Shown: positions 23,401 to 36,100, counted from the first letter of the stretch. The stretch: DNA of 64,000 nucleotides from Anas platyrhynchos (GCF_047663525.1 NC_092590.1:52668501-52732500), one strand, 5' to 3'. The notes: generated by a model not told the origin, from the sequence alone. Translations and numbers: made by a program.

Positions 23401-23619
23401 TCCACGAAATTCCTGAGCCTACAGCGAAGAGTTCAGCTGAGGTATTCCCTCGGCTACGAGTTTTATTATTATTTGCTCCTCTCCCTCAGCCGGACCAGCT
23501 TTATTAGCGGGTTCTTTATTCGTGGGGGCTTTATTAGCGGGTACTTTATTCGTGGGGGTTTTATTAGTGAGTGCTTTACTCGCGGGGGGTTCTTTATTCG
23601 TGGCTTTCAGCGGGCAGGA
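20481..23619. other. Intergenic spacer between the two CpG islands
   Basis: About 3 kb between the OCIAD1 island and the presumed FRYL island. It returns to AT-rich composition, with scattered CpGs at 22.6-23.4 kb. It has a possible plus-strand donor at 20556 and an antisense poly(A)-hexamer minisatellite at 23499-23604. No gene was recognised. Confidence 0.6.
23499..23604. repeat. 30-bp minisatellite, about 3.5 units, with antisense AATAAA hexamers
   Basis: Units start at 23499, 23529 and 23559, with a partial fourth from 23589. Each 30-bp unit is built of two related 15-bp halves of the type CTTTATTAGCGGGT and CTTTATTCGTGGGGG. The TTTATT cores read AATAAA on the minus strand: six exact copies in the array and one just outside at about 23462. 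Because 30 is a multiple of 3, the array stays open in several frames and produces meaningless repetitive peptides. Confidence 0.9.
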
Positions 23620-24029
23620 GCCGCCCCGCTCCGGCCGGCAGCCATCTTGGGGCTCCCCTCGCCTCACGGGGCCCGCCCGCCCCGAGGCGCTGCCGGTGAC
23701 GTCACGCAAGCCAGGCGGGCCTGCCCGCCGTCCCAGCCTATCACCGCCGAGCGCTTCCAACCGCGGCCCCGCCTCCCGCTCCCTCTCCGATTGGCCTCTC
23801 GCGTGGAGGGCGTGGCCTGGGGGGGCGGGCTCTTCCCTTCGACAGCCAATGGGCTGCGAGCGGGGGGGTGGCATCGCGTGAGTGCCGCGCGCGCTCCCCA
23901 CTCAGCGTCGGCTGCCGGTGGGGCGCCGCGCGCCAATGGCCGGGCGGGGCGGGGCCGGGCCGGGCCGCGGAGTTACCGGAGGGGAGAGGCGGCGGCGGGA
24001 TAAAGCCGGCGGCGCCGGGCGGCTCCCGC

Positions 24030-24113
24030 TCACCCAGCGGCGGCCTGCGGCGGGACGGGACGGGACAGGACGGGACGGGCTCCTCGGGGCGGCCTCCTCG
24101 GGGCGGCGGCGGG
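24030..24113 (+). other. FRYL: Presumed FRYL 5'UTR exon 1 (5' end approximate)
   Basis: A GC-rich stretch ending in a near-ideal donor, GGG|GTGAGT, with the GT at 24114. It includes the pentamer repeat at 24051-24079 and has no sensible coding start. A second good donor, GCAG|GTGAGC, at 24505 could end a longer or alternative first exon. Confidence 0.5.
24051..24079 (+). repeat. GGGAC-type pentanucleotide repeat, about 6 units
   Basis: Consecutive CGGGA units, one of them CAGGA, lying in the presumed FRYL 5'UTR exon just upstream of its donor. Confidence 0.9.
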
Positions 24114-27100
24114 GTGAGTGAGGGAGCCGACCGTTGGCGGGGACCGTTGGGCGGGGGGGGGCCGCGCGCGCGCTGCAACGGAAACGGAGCGCGAGGGCGG
24201 GGCGGGGGGGGGGGGGGGAGCGGGCGTTGGGCACGGGGCCGCTTTGAGGGGGGGTGGGGGGGGCTCGGAGTCCGTGCCCGTCTGAGGGGGGGGGCAGGCG
24301 GCGCCTCCCGGCACGGAGCCGCGCTTTGTTCCCACCCCTGCGGGCCCGGCCTGCCCCGCTGCCCCACGGCGCCTGGGGCTGGGCTCTGCCCCTCAGCGGC
24401 TCCGTGCCCACCCCGCGTTTCCTCCCCGGGTTTGGCTCGGGGCGGTCGGAGCGGCTCGGCTCGGTGTTCGCTGCTCAGGTGGGAGTCGCTGAGCCCGAGA
24501 GCAGGTGAGCTCCGGCCGTGCGCCGAAAGGCAGCGGGAGGGAGGGCGAACAATGAGCGCCAGGTGCTGGGTGGGCGCTCGGGCTGAGGGTGAGCTGCACC
24601 GGCGGCTCCCTGACACGATTTTAAGGCGTAGTGAGGTGGAAGGAGCGCAACCCGGTTGTTTTATCTCATCACAACCAGAAATCTGAGCTGTGCCTTTGGA
24701 AAATGAAACACCAACACAGAAAGCAACTTCTTTGTTACTCCTCTGTGTGCTGGACATCTCCAGAGCTCAGGCTTCATGTAATGAGAAAGGTGTATCAGGC
24801 AGCAAGGCACTTCCCTGTGTCTCTGGTCAATACAGACCAGAGAAGGAAAGCTGCCTGTAAGTTATTGAGGTAGCAAAGAGCCACTAACAGTTGCAGGAAC
24901 ACACAACGTACTGCGTGCTGTGATAAATAAGACGACTTCCTGATTTGAAGTTAAGGGTGAAATTAACTCGTGTTGTTTAAGAGGTTTCTGCAGTGTGCTC
25001 TTTCGGTAGCTCTCCTTCTGTGCTGCTACTGTGGTGCTGAGGATGTGCCCCAGATGCTTCAAAATCTCCGGGGAAGATTGTTGAGCAAGCACTGGGAAAC
25101 CACACACGATTCTTATCTTGTGACACTATCACAGGAAGGAAACAAACCCCTTGGTAAAAATTGCACTGCAGGTTTAGTAAGTCAGATATGTAAAGATGAG
25201 AGCACCTTTCTCTGTGCCAGAAGCTGCTGTTTTCTGTAGTCTGTGGAGGCCACTGCTCAGGGGGACTTGGTGGCAGCTGTCAGTAGACAACTGCCTTCCC
25301 TGGGTGAACTGCTGCTGTGAAAAGCTTCCTCATTTGTATTCCAGAATGGATGTGGTTCAAGTCTGTGCTGGCTTCTCTCAGGAAGCAGAGCCGTGGTATG
25401 TTGCTCCAGGATGTTGTTGGAGAAAACTGTTGCTGAACTTTGTTTCAAAGGAAAAGTTGTTTAATTCTTCTGCAGGGTTTATTTAAGATTAAGTTGAAAC
25501 GTTGAGCTGACTTGGCTGTTCGTTGCACTGGCTGGCCTAGGTGAGCCAAAGTATAGTCATAGCTGATTCTCGTGTAATAGCATGATACCTTTCAGGAGGG
25601 AAGTTGGAGCATTGTGGGGCTGTAAGGCAACAATCAAAACTTTTAGCTTTTTGCATTAATGCTCTCCAGTGTCGTCCTGCTAGGCATCAACAGGTCAGGA
25701 GTGGTTCACAAATATGTTGTTTTTTTTTTTTTTCCTCCACTGTGAATGTTTGTCTCTTTAATTTTGGGGGTTAAAATTAATTGGTCTGCTGAAAGTTTTT
25801 GGTAATACAATTGAGAACAGACTGTCTGTATTTTTTTCTAAGAACTTAAGAAGATTATAATTAAAGCCTTTCTCATTGGCTGTGCATCAGGGAAACCAAC
25901 TTTGAAAACATGGTGTTCTGCATCAGGTATTGCCAATTCTATGTCTAGTTTTGTATTTCAGGGAGTTTTATCCTGGTCATTTTTTCTAGTGACAACTACT
26001 TCAAAGGACTAGGTGTTTTTTTTCTTGGTCTGAGCTCCATGAGTGGCATGCAAGCGAACTTTACACCTCAGTGGGCTCATATAATCCAGATCATGGGTAT
26101 ATAATATACTCCCTGTGGCACAGAGAGCCATGAGCTTTTAGCAATTTTCCTCTATGTTTGAGCCACAGCTCAACAGAAAGCATGACATGTAGGCCTCATG
26201 TTCAAACAATAATGTAAGGTAAAAGAACAATACAAAAGGCAAAAAAAAACCACAATGTAAGGCAAAAGAACCTCAGTGTACACATGGGTTGTCTGAGTTA
26301 ACGTGAGAGAAACAAGGATAACAGTTCAGGGTTCATGACCGTGTAACTCTAACTTTTGGCCTGCTTTGTCTTACCGGTAGGAAGTGCAAGGTACCTTATC
26401 CGTCAGTGGTAGAGCAGCTGGCCTCGTGCATAGTCTAGCTGTGGTTTACCACTGTCTAATGCTTCTGCACACTTGCACCCAAATAACATTGAGCCTTTAC
26501 GACTTCTATATCTGTAATAAACTTTCTGGGAATGATAACGGGCTGGTGAAGAAACGTTGCAACATTTGAAGGCATTGGGGTTCAGCATTATTGGCACAGG
26601 CTGCCCAGAGAAGCTGTGGGTGCCCCATCCCAGGCTGGGAGGGGCTTAGGGCAACCTGGGCTGGTGGGAGGTGCCCCTGCCCATGGCAGGGGATTGGAAC
26701 TGGGTGGGCTTTGAGGTCCCTCTTGACATGAGCCATTCTGTGGTGATTCTTGCATGGGCTATTCCCAAATCCCAGTGAGCTCAGTAATAGATGCTAGCTA
26801 GACTGTTTCAGCTAGGGTTGCTTCTGCCTTTTTTATTTTCTTCATAGCAGTTCTCCTTTGTAGTATTTAGCTTGCTTACCTAAATTGTTGGGCAGTTAGT
26901 TCTCAAAATATCCTTGTAGCACTGTACAGCTCTGTCTCCTCCAAGCCTGTTGTGTTGTCCTTCCTTCCCCTCCCCCAAATCTCTTGCAGTCCCTAATTCT
27001 CTGTGACATGAGCACCTCCCAGGAAGAATGACAGAACATGATGTCAGATAGCGGGTGTCCAATACTGGCACTGGAAAATATCAGGAAGGAATACATTCAC

Positions 27101-30100
27101 TCGAGCTAGTTGAAAGTGATCTGTTCTTGACATGGCTTCATTTTTGAGGGATCTCTGTATTTACCCCTAGCTTCTGTTAATGACTTATTTTTGCATGCAA
27201 AAATGGAAGAGGAACAAATAGACATCTTAAAAGTATTTCTAAAATTGAGTTTGAAGTTCTCTTAAATGCCTGCATATTTGATACAATGGCCTAGTGCCCA
27301 GGAGCTGCTGTTAGAAGCCTTTGGGTTGCAGTGGTTTGTTCTTTGCATGGATATTCTTGTCTGTGTCAATGTGAGCAGCATAAATGTTTCTTTTTACAGT
27401 TAGTGCTAACGAACAAAGTTAATCTGTGTGGAATTCGCGTGGACTCCCCATGGCAGTGCCTTGCTCCCGGCATTCCAGGCAGTGCTGTGGCAGGTGATCT
27501 GTAGGAGTGTGAATGAAGCGTGCTTTTTCAGAGCTGGGCTGCATCTGGCTACAGCTCTGCTGGCTTTGTGCTGGAGCTTATAGCAGGAGACTGGGACACT
27601 CGACATGTACACTTTACTGTCACGTTAGTCTGGTGACCTGTTTGCTTCTTACTCTGCTTCCCAGAGAAAGGGAAAATATTCCTGCCTTGGGTCTTTCTCT
27701 GTTTTTATTTATTGTTATTTTTGTTTCAAGTTGCATGAGGTGATAAAACAAGCTTTCTGTCTTGTCATCTTACTGTTGAAAGGCTGCTTCAGAATAAAAC
27801 TACTGTGATAGTTGAGACGATTTTTAATTTTCAAGTTGTATGTTAACACCAGTTGTAGTTGTTTTTGCCCATGTTATTCTTCACTTTAAAAGCAGTTCTT
27901 CCTTCTGATGCTTAGTACCTTATTTTCAGCGTATTTCTGGAGAATAATAGTATAATTTTGATAAACCATACTCCTTATTGTTTGGATGAGATTTTTGCTG
28001 TTCATCTGATGATCCTAAAATCCCAGCTCCCTGACTTTGTACGTGAATTAATCTTTTTAGCATGTATTGACCCATCCTGTATAAAGTATTCTAGAGAAGA
28101 TTTCAGTGAAGCTTTCTCAGGTTTGTCTTCATAAACTGTAATTTCTAGCAAAAAAATATTACCACTAAAATGTGCTTTATTAAGTTAAAAATGAAAGAAG
28201 CTATAGGTTAAACGCGACATTGATATATATCACTCTTGACAAATGTCCTTAAGCCTACCAAAGTTCAGGTGATGGTGGCAGTGGGGTTGGTAATACTTGT
28301 GAAGAAAGTATTCAAAAAGCTTAAAGATGCCACTAAAATGTGAATAACTAGGGGAGAAAAACTGAGGGGGAAGAAAAAAGTACTGTTTATAGAGGCAAGA
28401 ATGTGTGCAAATATGGACAAGACCTGCTCTGCAATATTAAATCACACTTGTATGGTCTTTCAGAGAAGATTTTTTTTCTCACTGCTTGTTTGTTTTTTCT
28501 AGTAGTCTCAAAAGGCAACAGTTGTGTGGTTTTTGCCAGTATTATCCAGTTAAGTTTGTTTGTTTGCAGTGCCTGAATACAATGTTGCATGTGTTTATAA
28601 AATAAGGGCTGAGGGAGAGTGGTGAAAACTACAAATACAGATAACTTGTATTTGATCCAGAAGGTAGGGTCTGGTAATTGAAGGCAGGAGACTTTTAAAA
28701 ACAAAATAAAAAGAATGAATACTCGTTTGCAAAATAACAATAAGTGACAAGGGAATATTTACACTCTGAGCCTTGAGAATGTTATGATGAAAGCAGAGCT
28801 CTGGAATTCGTATCTTCAGCTGATAATTGTAAAGGATGACTTCATCCCTCTAGGGTTGCTGCCCAGTTCTACAGCATGAAGAAGCATCTTTGTAAACAGC
28901 ATGCCCTAAAGGGGACTTGTGGTTAACAGTAGGCCTGGATGCAGAAAGACTGACTTTCTTTGTGGAGAAACAAACAGGAAAGATGCATTAAAAATGTCTG
29001 GGAAAGCTTCAGCCTATCCTGCATGAGAATAGTCCCTATCAGCAATACTTCTGCTCCTTCACTAGGGCAGGAAGAACTGTAAGGAGTCTGTGGCAGGTGA
29101 ATGTTTTTGAGATTGATTTAACATCCTGCAAATTCTGTCAAACTAATCTGATCTGGTACTGCAGATCACATAAAAAGTGCCTTTAAACAAAAATGTTGTA
29201 ATTTCTTCCTCTTCAGACATCACCCCCTAAAAAGATGTCACCTGAAAAGCTGAAAAATTGCTGCATTGGTGCAGTGTGACTGACCGGGTGCTTATTTATT
29301 CCCTAGGGCAGAGTGGTGATGAGAGTAGCTGGTCCCATGAAGGCCAGTGCTGCTGCAGGGACTCAGGGAGCTCACGCATACCCCGCCTTGTTTTGTATCC
29401 ACGTGAAGATCCTGCTGCCCCGCTCTCCTTTCTCTGCTGTGCATGGTCCTCACCTATGCCTCCCCACTAAGTGGGGATTTTTCCCTTTCCACCTTTGCTG
29501 GGAGATGTTCCATATAGAACTGGAGGTGAGCTGTGTTCAGATGGAGTTGATGCACGTTGGGGTACGTGTGTATATATTTATTTCCATGTACTACCTGCAG
29601 AATGAATAGGTAAATAACTACAGAGTGGCTGGGATAGGTGAGAAGCATAGGAAAGCAAGCGTGGGAATAGAAAGATAGGTAGTCACAAGTACAAAAATAA
29701 TAGAACAAGCTGTTGGAGGAGGAATTTGATAGTCCTTACCTACCATTATACACATCTAATGCTTTAATACTTTTGGACATCTGTTGTACTAAGGGGGAAA
29801 ACAGGACCAGATCTTAAAACATTTGAGAACATTTTCTTACTGTATGTCACAACCAACGATGTTATTATAGTCAAAATGCATCACCAGGCCATCAGGTAGG
29901 CACTGACTGCGCTTGTGTTTCTGTGGTGGTGGATGTGCGACTGATCTGATCCAATTTGAAGCCCAAACTTCTATTGCCTGGGAGAGCATCTAGAGAAGGT
30001 ACTGCATAGCTCATTCCATATTATGCTGGAGTGCAGGTTGTTCTTCTGATTTGCATTTTTAAATTGAGTAAATATTTTTGTTTTCAAGAGTTTCTCAGCC

Positions 30101-33100
30101 CCTATAATTTTATAGTACCTTCTATTGCCTGCTCCCTCAAAGCCAAAATAACTGTGTAGCTGAAAGGCGTGGAATCTTTACCCAGTTGTAGTTAGTGGTG
30201 CAGGCACTCTAAGCTTAAGAATTGGAATACGTTAGGGATGCGAGTCCCTGAAAGATATTTCAAATTTAGCAGATGGATATTTGAAAGCTGGTGTGCATTT
30301 CTTGTGAGAAGAGTAGGATGCATTGGAGAAAAAAACGTATCAGTGGGGCTTCCATAATGTTTTGTGTATGGAAATAAAAAGACTATTTTGACTACTTTTT
30401 GTTTCTTACTGTCATCTTGCTGGAGAATGTAGGATGTCCTCACTTGGATTTCTGTTAAAATGAAACAGCAAGTAGGTGTTTCAGCCCATGTGAATACAGA
30501 TGGTGTACTCCTCAGGGTGGGTGCTGTTTGAGAAAAAAGGAGGGATAGGGAAGCTCCATGTGGAAGTATAGCAAAGTCCTCATTCCAGTCATTCTGTTTC
30601 AAAAGCAATATGCGCAGAAGTCGTGTTTTTATAGGATATGTACCAGATTATCAGAGTCCAGTGAGTACTGTGCTAGATGGGGGTGTATCAGTTTAAGCAC
30701 GTTTTTCTGCAACTGCTGGCTGTAAGAAATCTGACTGCTATACGTCAGCGTTGGCCTATTTGAAGAACTGCCACTTTTATATATAGGGCCTGGGTTCAGC
30801 TTCTGGTGAAGTTGCTGTAAGCGGGGGTGGAGAATAGCTTCCTACTTGCTTCGAGTGAGTAGTTTGTCATTTTTAAATCCATATGTACTTGGGTTCTCAA
30901 TGTGCATACAGTTCATGTTGATAGCTGAAGACAAATTTCATTGCTGTGCATTCTTCCTTCTCATTGCACAAGCACAGGGACATGACTGGTAAGCAATTTA
31001 ATCGTTTTTGGCACTTTACAAAAAGAGGATGTATTTTTAGCATTAACAGTCTGTTAAGGGAAGCAAAGTAGTACATAAGCTGTTGATTTTTCATTCAGTA
31101 ATTCCGAGTGCTTGAACCTTAGTTAATGTTGATTTCTAAAAGCATATTGAATTGAGAAGGATTGTTGGCTTTTTGTTTGAGTTACTGTCAAAAGTAGGAT
31201 GCTGCCAAAAGCAGTTTGAAGGTGTGATATAAGCTCCTGTTTTTCAGATTTAATTACTGCAGTTTCGTATTTATAGGCTGACTTCAGCCTGTGCTTGCCA
31301 TTTATTTTGTAAAAATAAGGTTTGTTTGTCATTGTATGCGTTTTCTGCACTGTTGCTGTTGTGATGGTGGACCAGAGGTCAGAACTTCAGGCTTCTTTGC
31401 TTACACTGCACACTTCTGGGAGTTGTTGCTCTTCCTAGTGCCAAAACATTGTTAGTGTGGATAGGGTGATTGATGGTGGTCAGATCGATGCTGCGAGACC
31501 TTTAGTAGGAGCGACTGCAGCATAAGAATCTGCTCAGCTTTATTGTTGCAGGCAGCAATTCATCTCAGGAGGGTGACTGCTGCTGTTGGGTATGGCCTGC
31601 CATTTTTCTTCCCAGGGACATGAAAGAACAGCCGATGATAAATCACTAGGTGACTCAAGATCAGGCAAGCTGGAGTCTTACTTCCCTCTGAAATACTGGT
31701 GTGTGAAGTGCTTCCATTGTGCTGGCCCAGACCTTGCTCTAGTTGTTGGTGTGTTGGAAGCAACATCCGTTTGAGGCCATGTTAATGTATGGATTGCTTA
31801 TAACCTCTGACACTAACATAAGAAAATTGTAATTTCTTAGTCTGTAGTCTTAATATATATAGACTGCAGATTGGACACTTATTCTGTAGTGTCTTGGAAA
31901 GCAGCAGAGAAATACCTTCTCTTCTGATAGTCTCAGCTTGTAATTGGTATCATGGAAAGTTAAGGTCACTTTTTTGGAGTCCAAAGTAAGATCATTGGTT
32001 CTTGACCACGGCAGTGGAAGCGTTCCTCTAAAGCAACCATCATCAGAAAATAGGAGTAAAGGTGGAGTCAGAGGATGTGAGCACTGAGGGGAGGTGTAGC
32101 TGAGTGAGACTTGCATTGCTCTGGTTTCCTTGGGCTGTGGCACTGGTAAATGCAAGTTTTATGAGGAGGCTAATCTGCGAGACTTGAAAGCCCTTCATCC
32201 TAGATGGAAATATCCACTGTGATCTGGTTGAAGGTACACTTTTAATTTTAGCATATTTCTAATATTCTGAAATGAGATTCCAGAAGATAAAGTTATCATC
32301 AAAATTTAAAGAGCAGAGAGGTTTTCTGGCACTGTCCCAGTGGAGATGATTCATGATTCACAATTCACATGCTTTTTAGTCCCTGTTCCTGCTAACTATA
32401 GAAAGGAGAATGCAAAAATACATTTTAAAGTCTGAGTTATCATGGTCAAGTTATTACACATTTGGCACCAAGCCTCCCTCTGAAGTTTATCTTGCAAATC
32501 CTTCTCAACTTCAGATTGTGATTATATTGGAGTCTTTTCAATTAAAGTTTGTCAGTTTATAAATGGAGAGCTATTTATAACACTCAGGAAGACAAATTAT
32601 TGAAGCAGTATAACAAATGTAGTTCTCAGGTGCAGATGGTTGGCCACATTCCAGAGTGTTTGTATGACTGATGTGCATCCTTTGGTTTTTCTCTCTTTTC
32701 CCATGATTACCCTTAACTTTTCAACCCAGAACTGTCTGCCTCATGACTTAGATCCATATCCCCTATGTGGAAGCTGAACCTACCTCTGTCTTGACTCTCC
32801 CCTGTGCGTTTTCCAGTTGCAGTACCTGTGCTTAATGAAACTTTAAAAAGAGGTTTCTCTCCTCTTTATGCTGTTCGTGTGTCCACATGGTTAGCTGATT
32901 GGCAGTCACCCAGCCTCAGTGGTTGTGTGGAACACGGAGTGGAAGAAGGGCTGTGTTTCTGTGAGGAGCTGGTTGCTGTCAGGGAACTGTAGTGCCTGAC
33001 CTGAACTTAAATGTGTGATGGGTGATTGTAAGCTGAGGTGCCACCCTATTCCTCACAGGGTTTAGTAACGCTCTGTTCATGACACCATTTTCTGGTTTGT

Positions 33101-36100
33101 CATTGAGTATTATGTACTCACTAAGTGGCTAATACACCTAAAGCCTTTGCAATAAGCAAAAGAACCACACTGTTACTAAAAATCTTTTAAGGCAAAGTAC
33201 GCCATGCTTCAGTAACAAAAGGCAGATTGGGGTATCAACAGTCTAGGATGCTTCATTCTCCCTTCTTGTTCTTTTTAAAGTCTGGTCTCATGAGGGGATT
33301 AGCTTAGAAATCCAGAAACTTGTTCTTGGGGATGCACTCAGGCTCTTGCAATACTTCTGGGACAGCCACAAGCATCATTGATTGGGAAGGGAAAGTACAT
33401 AAGCCACAGTGGAGCTGGATGTGCTGTTGCAAAAGATGAGCTTGGTGGAATGGGGGGATGGAATGGGCAGCCCTGAAAAGTCTTTCAGCACGCTGGTAGC
33501 ACATAGTGAGTGGGAAAGTTACTTGGTTGGTCTGTAGCAGGCAAGTCTTGTGTATGATGAATATGTTGCGTGATTAATCTGGGCTGCATAACAAATCTGA
33601 TGTGTTTCTTTGTCATATGGACTGTTAGTGCATCTGCCGTGACTCTAGGGGCTTTGGACAGAGCCAGAGGACTGGACGTCGTGAGGCGATGTGTTAGTGC
33701 TTGGGATATACCAAGTGCTGTGAAACACAGAACGTACAGCCCAGCTCTTTCTTCTGGACCATTATTCCATCAGATCTTTTGGGCGAGTAGCTATAAAAAA
33801 AGCTGTAAATTAGAGTGTTACGTATAACTTCTTAGATGCAGGTGTTGGCATTCTGCAATAGTATTAATCCACATCTCTGTTCTGTGAAGTTATTGGAAGT
33901 AGGCTTCTGTATTACCTCCCTAAACTTAACAATGGCAAAAAGTGTGCTATAGAAGAGCATCTAATTGCTGCTCAAAAGGCAAAATTTTTCTTGCATAGTA
34001 GCCAACACTGTAACAGCTACTCTGTGAATAGAATACATCAATAATTGATATGAAAGAAATGTGGGTATGTGTGCATAAATATATGTATATATGTAAAGAA
34101 CTTTTATATATGGTGTTATTTGGACAAGTGTGAGGTTGGTTGTTTTTTAGCTTTTTAGCTATGTTTTCCAATTCAGAATGTTTAGAGTTGATTTTTTTAT
34201 GTACAAAAATCTAAGCATCCTTTGAACTTTGTTTAAAACCTTATGGTAGCTAACCTCGTATAATCTGAACTTTATGGGGTTTTGTGTTGCTCTGCTTCTG
34301 AACTTACTTATAAAAAGTCTCTCATAGGCAGTGAACCTCAAACACTGAAACCTTCCCGTATGTGGTACCTTTGACTTCCAAATCTGATAAAGTATAGTTA
34401 AAATGTAACTTTAAGGTGTAAGCTGTAGTTATGAAATGAAGCCCAGTGAACTTCTTCCCTCCAGTGAATTGCTGTAGTTACTGTAAGCTTTGCTCACGCC
34501 CACTGGAGACTTCCAGCCTCACTGCTGCCTTTCTGATACCTTTTTCCCTTAGTCAGACTTAGTCAGCTTAAGTTGCTCCTGTAGGAAACCTTAAGTTGTA
34601 TGGATACACCATAGTTGTATTTGAAGATCTGGACAGCAGTTGTGATTTGAAGCTTATTATTGCTCAGTGTGTCCAAATGAACAACTTGAGACAACTTTGA
34701 GTGCTTTTCATGTGCCTCTCGACCTCTGAGCTTTTTCCAAATATTCTGCCAATAAAACAAATTTCATAACCTTGTCCTAACGCTCTGACTGTCGAGTTAG
34801 TCTTCAGTTTAATTTCATTTCCTCCAGCAAGCAGCTGGGCTGTTGGCTAGTCTAAGGTGTGTGTGTAGATACTGAATCTGGAGTGGTGAAGAATGAAGAT
34901 GATTGAGAATTATAGACTTCTTGTTTTCTCCAGACACAGTGAGAAGAAACAAAGAATGGATTATGTATATGCGAATGTACACTTTATTTGAAAAGATCAG
35001 TGAAAATGCTAGCATAAGCTGTGGTGAATTTCTGCTTGGATATGCTTTAAATTTTGAGAGTAATATAATATGTTGTTTCCATTTTCTGCAAGCTCTTTGC
35101 ACAGTTGGTGTAAATAAGGAGGAGTTAAAGGACAGCTGACCACTCACTTCCAAGTGAGTGGATGTAAGTTCACATCATGAGTTGATTTGAACTACTTTAT
35201 TCTACAAGAGGGAGGAGGAGGAGGAAGAAGAGAGGATGAGTGAACTGTGTAATTAGTGGGGAGAGGATGAAAGGCCATATACACTTCTGTTGTATAGAAA
35301 ACGTTTTCTTGTCCTAATAGTCTAAAGATGAAAAAGTAGTACTGATTTTATGCACTGCATTATCAAATGCACAAACAGTTGACACTGTTGACACAGCTGC
35401 AATTTAGCAGGTAAAACTCAGAATTGTATCTGTGTAATCACTTTATAATTGGCTAAAAACTTGACTGGATTTTGCAAGAAATTACATAGAATGTTCCCAA
35501 TTTTGAGTGCCCATCAGTTAGTTTACTTCCAATTTGCAGAAGCTTACCTGTTTTCCAGCTTGCCTCTAAGTCTTGCTTTTAAACTTTTGCAACTAAGATC
35601 AAGTATGTTTTGTTTTTTTTTAACACCTTTAGATTGCATTTATGTGGGTCTCTCTTGCCTTTTGGAAACACTAATCAAGAGGTAGAACAAACTGTATATA
35701 AAAGATGGTGATGATTGGATGGCTAACACATCCCTAAAGGAAACTAGTACATTCTTGTTGCGTCAGAGCACAGATAAAGTCATGTTGGGTGTACAGGTCT
35801 TTGAATGTACCTGCAAACTTTCAGGCTATAACTTTAAATCTTTAAATTGTTTTTCACATGAACTAGATGATCAGGAGTTGTGGATTGCTGCTGCACGTTG
35901 AGACTTGAGTTGTTAAAAGCAGTTAAAGTGCTTGATCTGCCTCCATGGTAAAATGCTTTTGTTCTCGTATACCACCAAACTACAGCAAATGCAAACTCGG
36001 CAGCTTAGGCAAGCTGCAACAAGTGTGCGCATTGCGTACAAACTTCTGTTGTAAAGGAATCTCCAGAAGTTCTCAAGGCTTTGTTGGGGAGACACAGTTG

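Larger units (their letters stand above)
23620..24113 (+). promoter_or_regulatory. FRYL: CpG-island promoter, presumed FRYL
   Basis: Very CpG-dense. It holds a YY1-like site (GCCATCTTG, 23641-23649), a perfect CRE (TGACGTCA, 23697-23704), an inverted CCAAT box (ATTGG, 23790-23794), CCAAT boxes at 23846-23850 and 23933-23937, GC boxes, and an ATAAA element at about 24000 that could place initiation near 24030. It faces away from OCIAD1. Assignment to FRYL rests on the conserved head-to-head FRYL-OCIAD1 order in vertebrates, not on any coding match here. Confidence 0.65.

Noticed and set aside
23419-23901. Repetitive Asn-Lys-Ala/Pro peptide frame on the minus strand
   Set aside because: It is produced by the 30-bp minisatellite, whose period is divisible by three; it is not a gene.
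23741-24757. Very long GC-rich open frames on both strands (up to 338 codons)
   Set aside because: They lie in a CpG island where stop codons are rare, are low-complexity Pro/Arg/Gly/Ala, overlap each other in several frames, and match no known protein.
30192-30608. 138-codon minus-strand frame
   Set aside because: No motif, no splice signals in keeping with a gene, and within the chance range for this amount of sequence.
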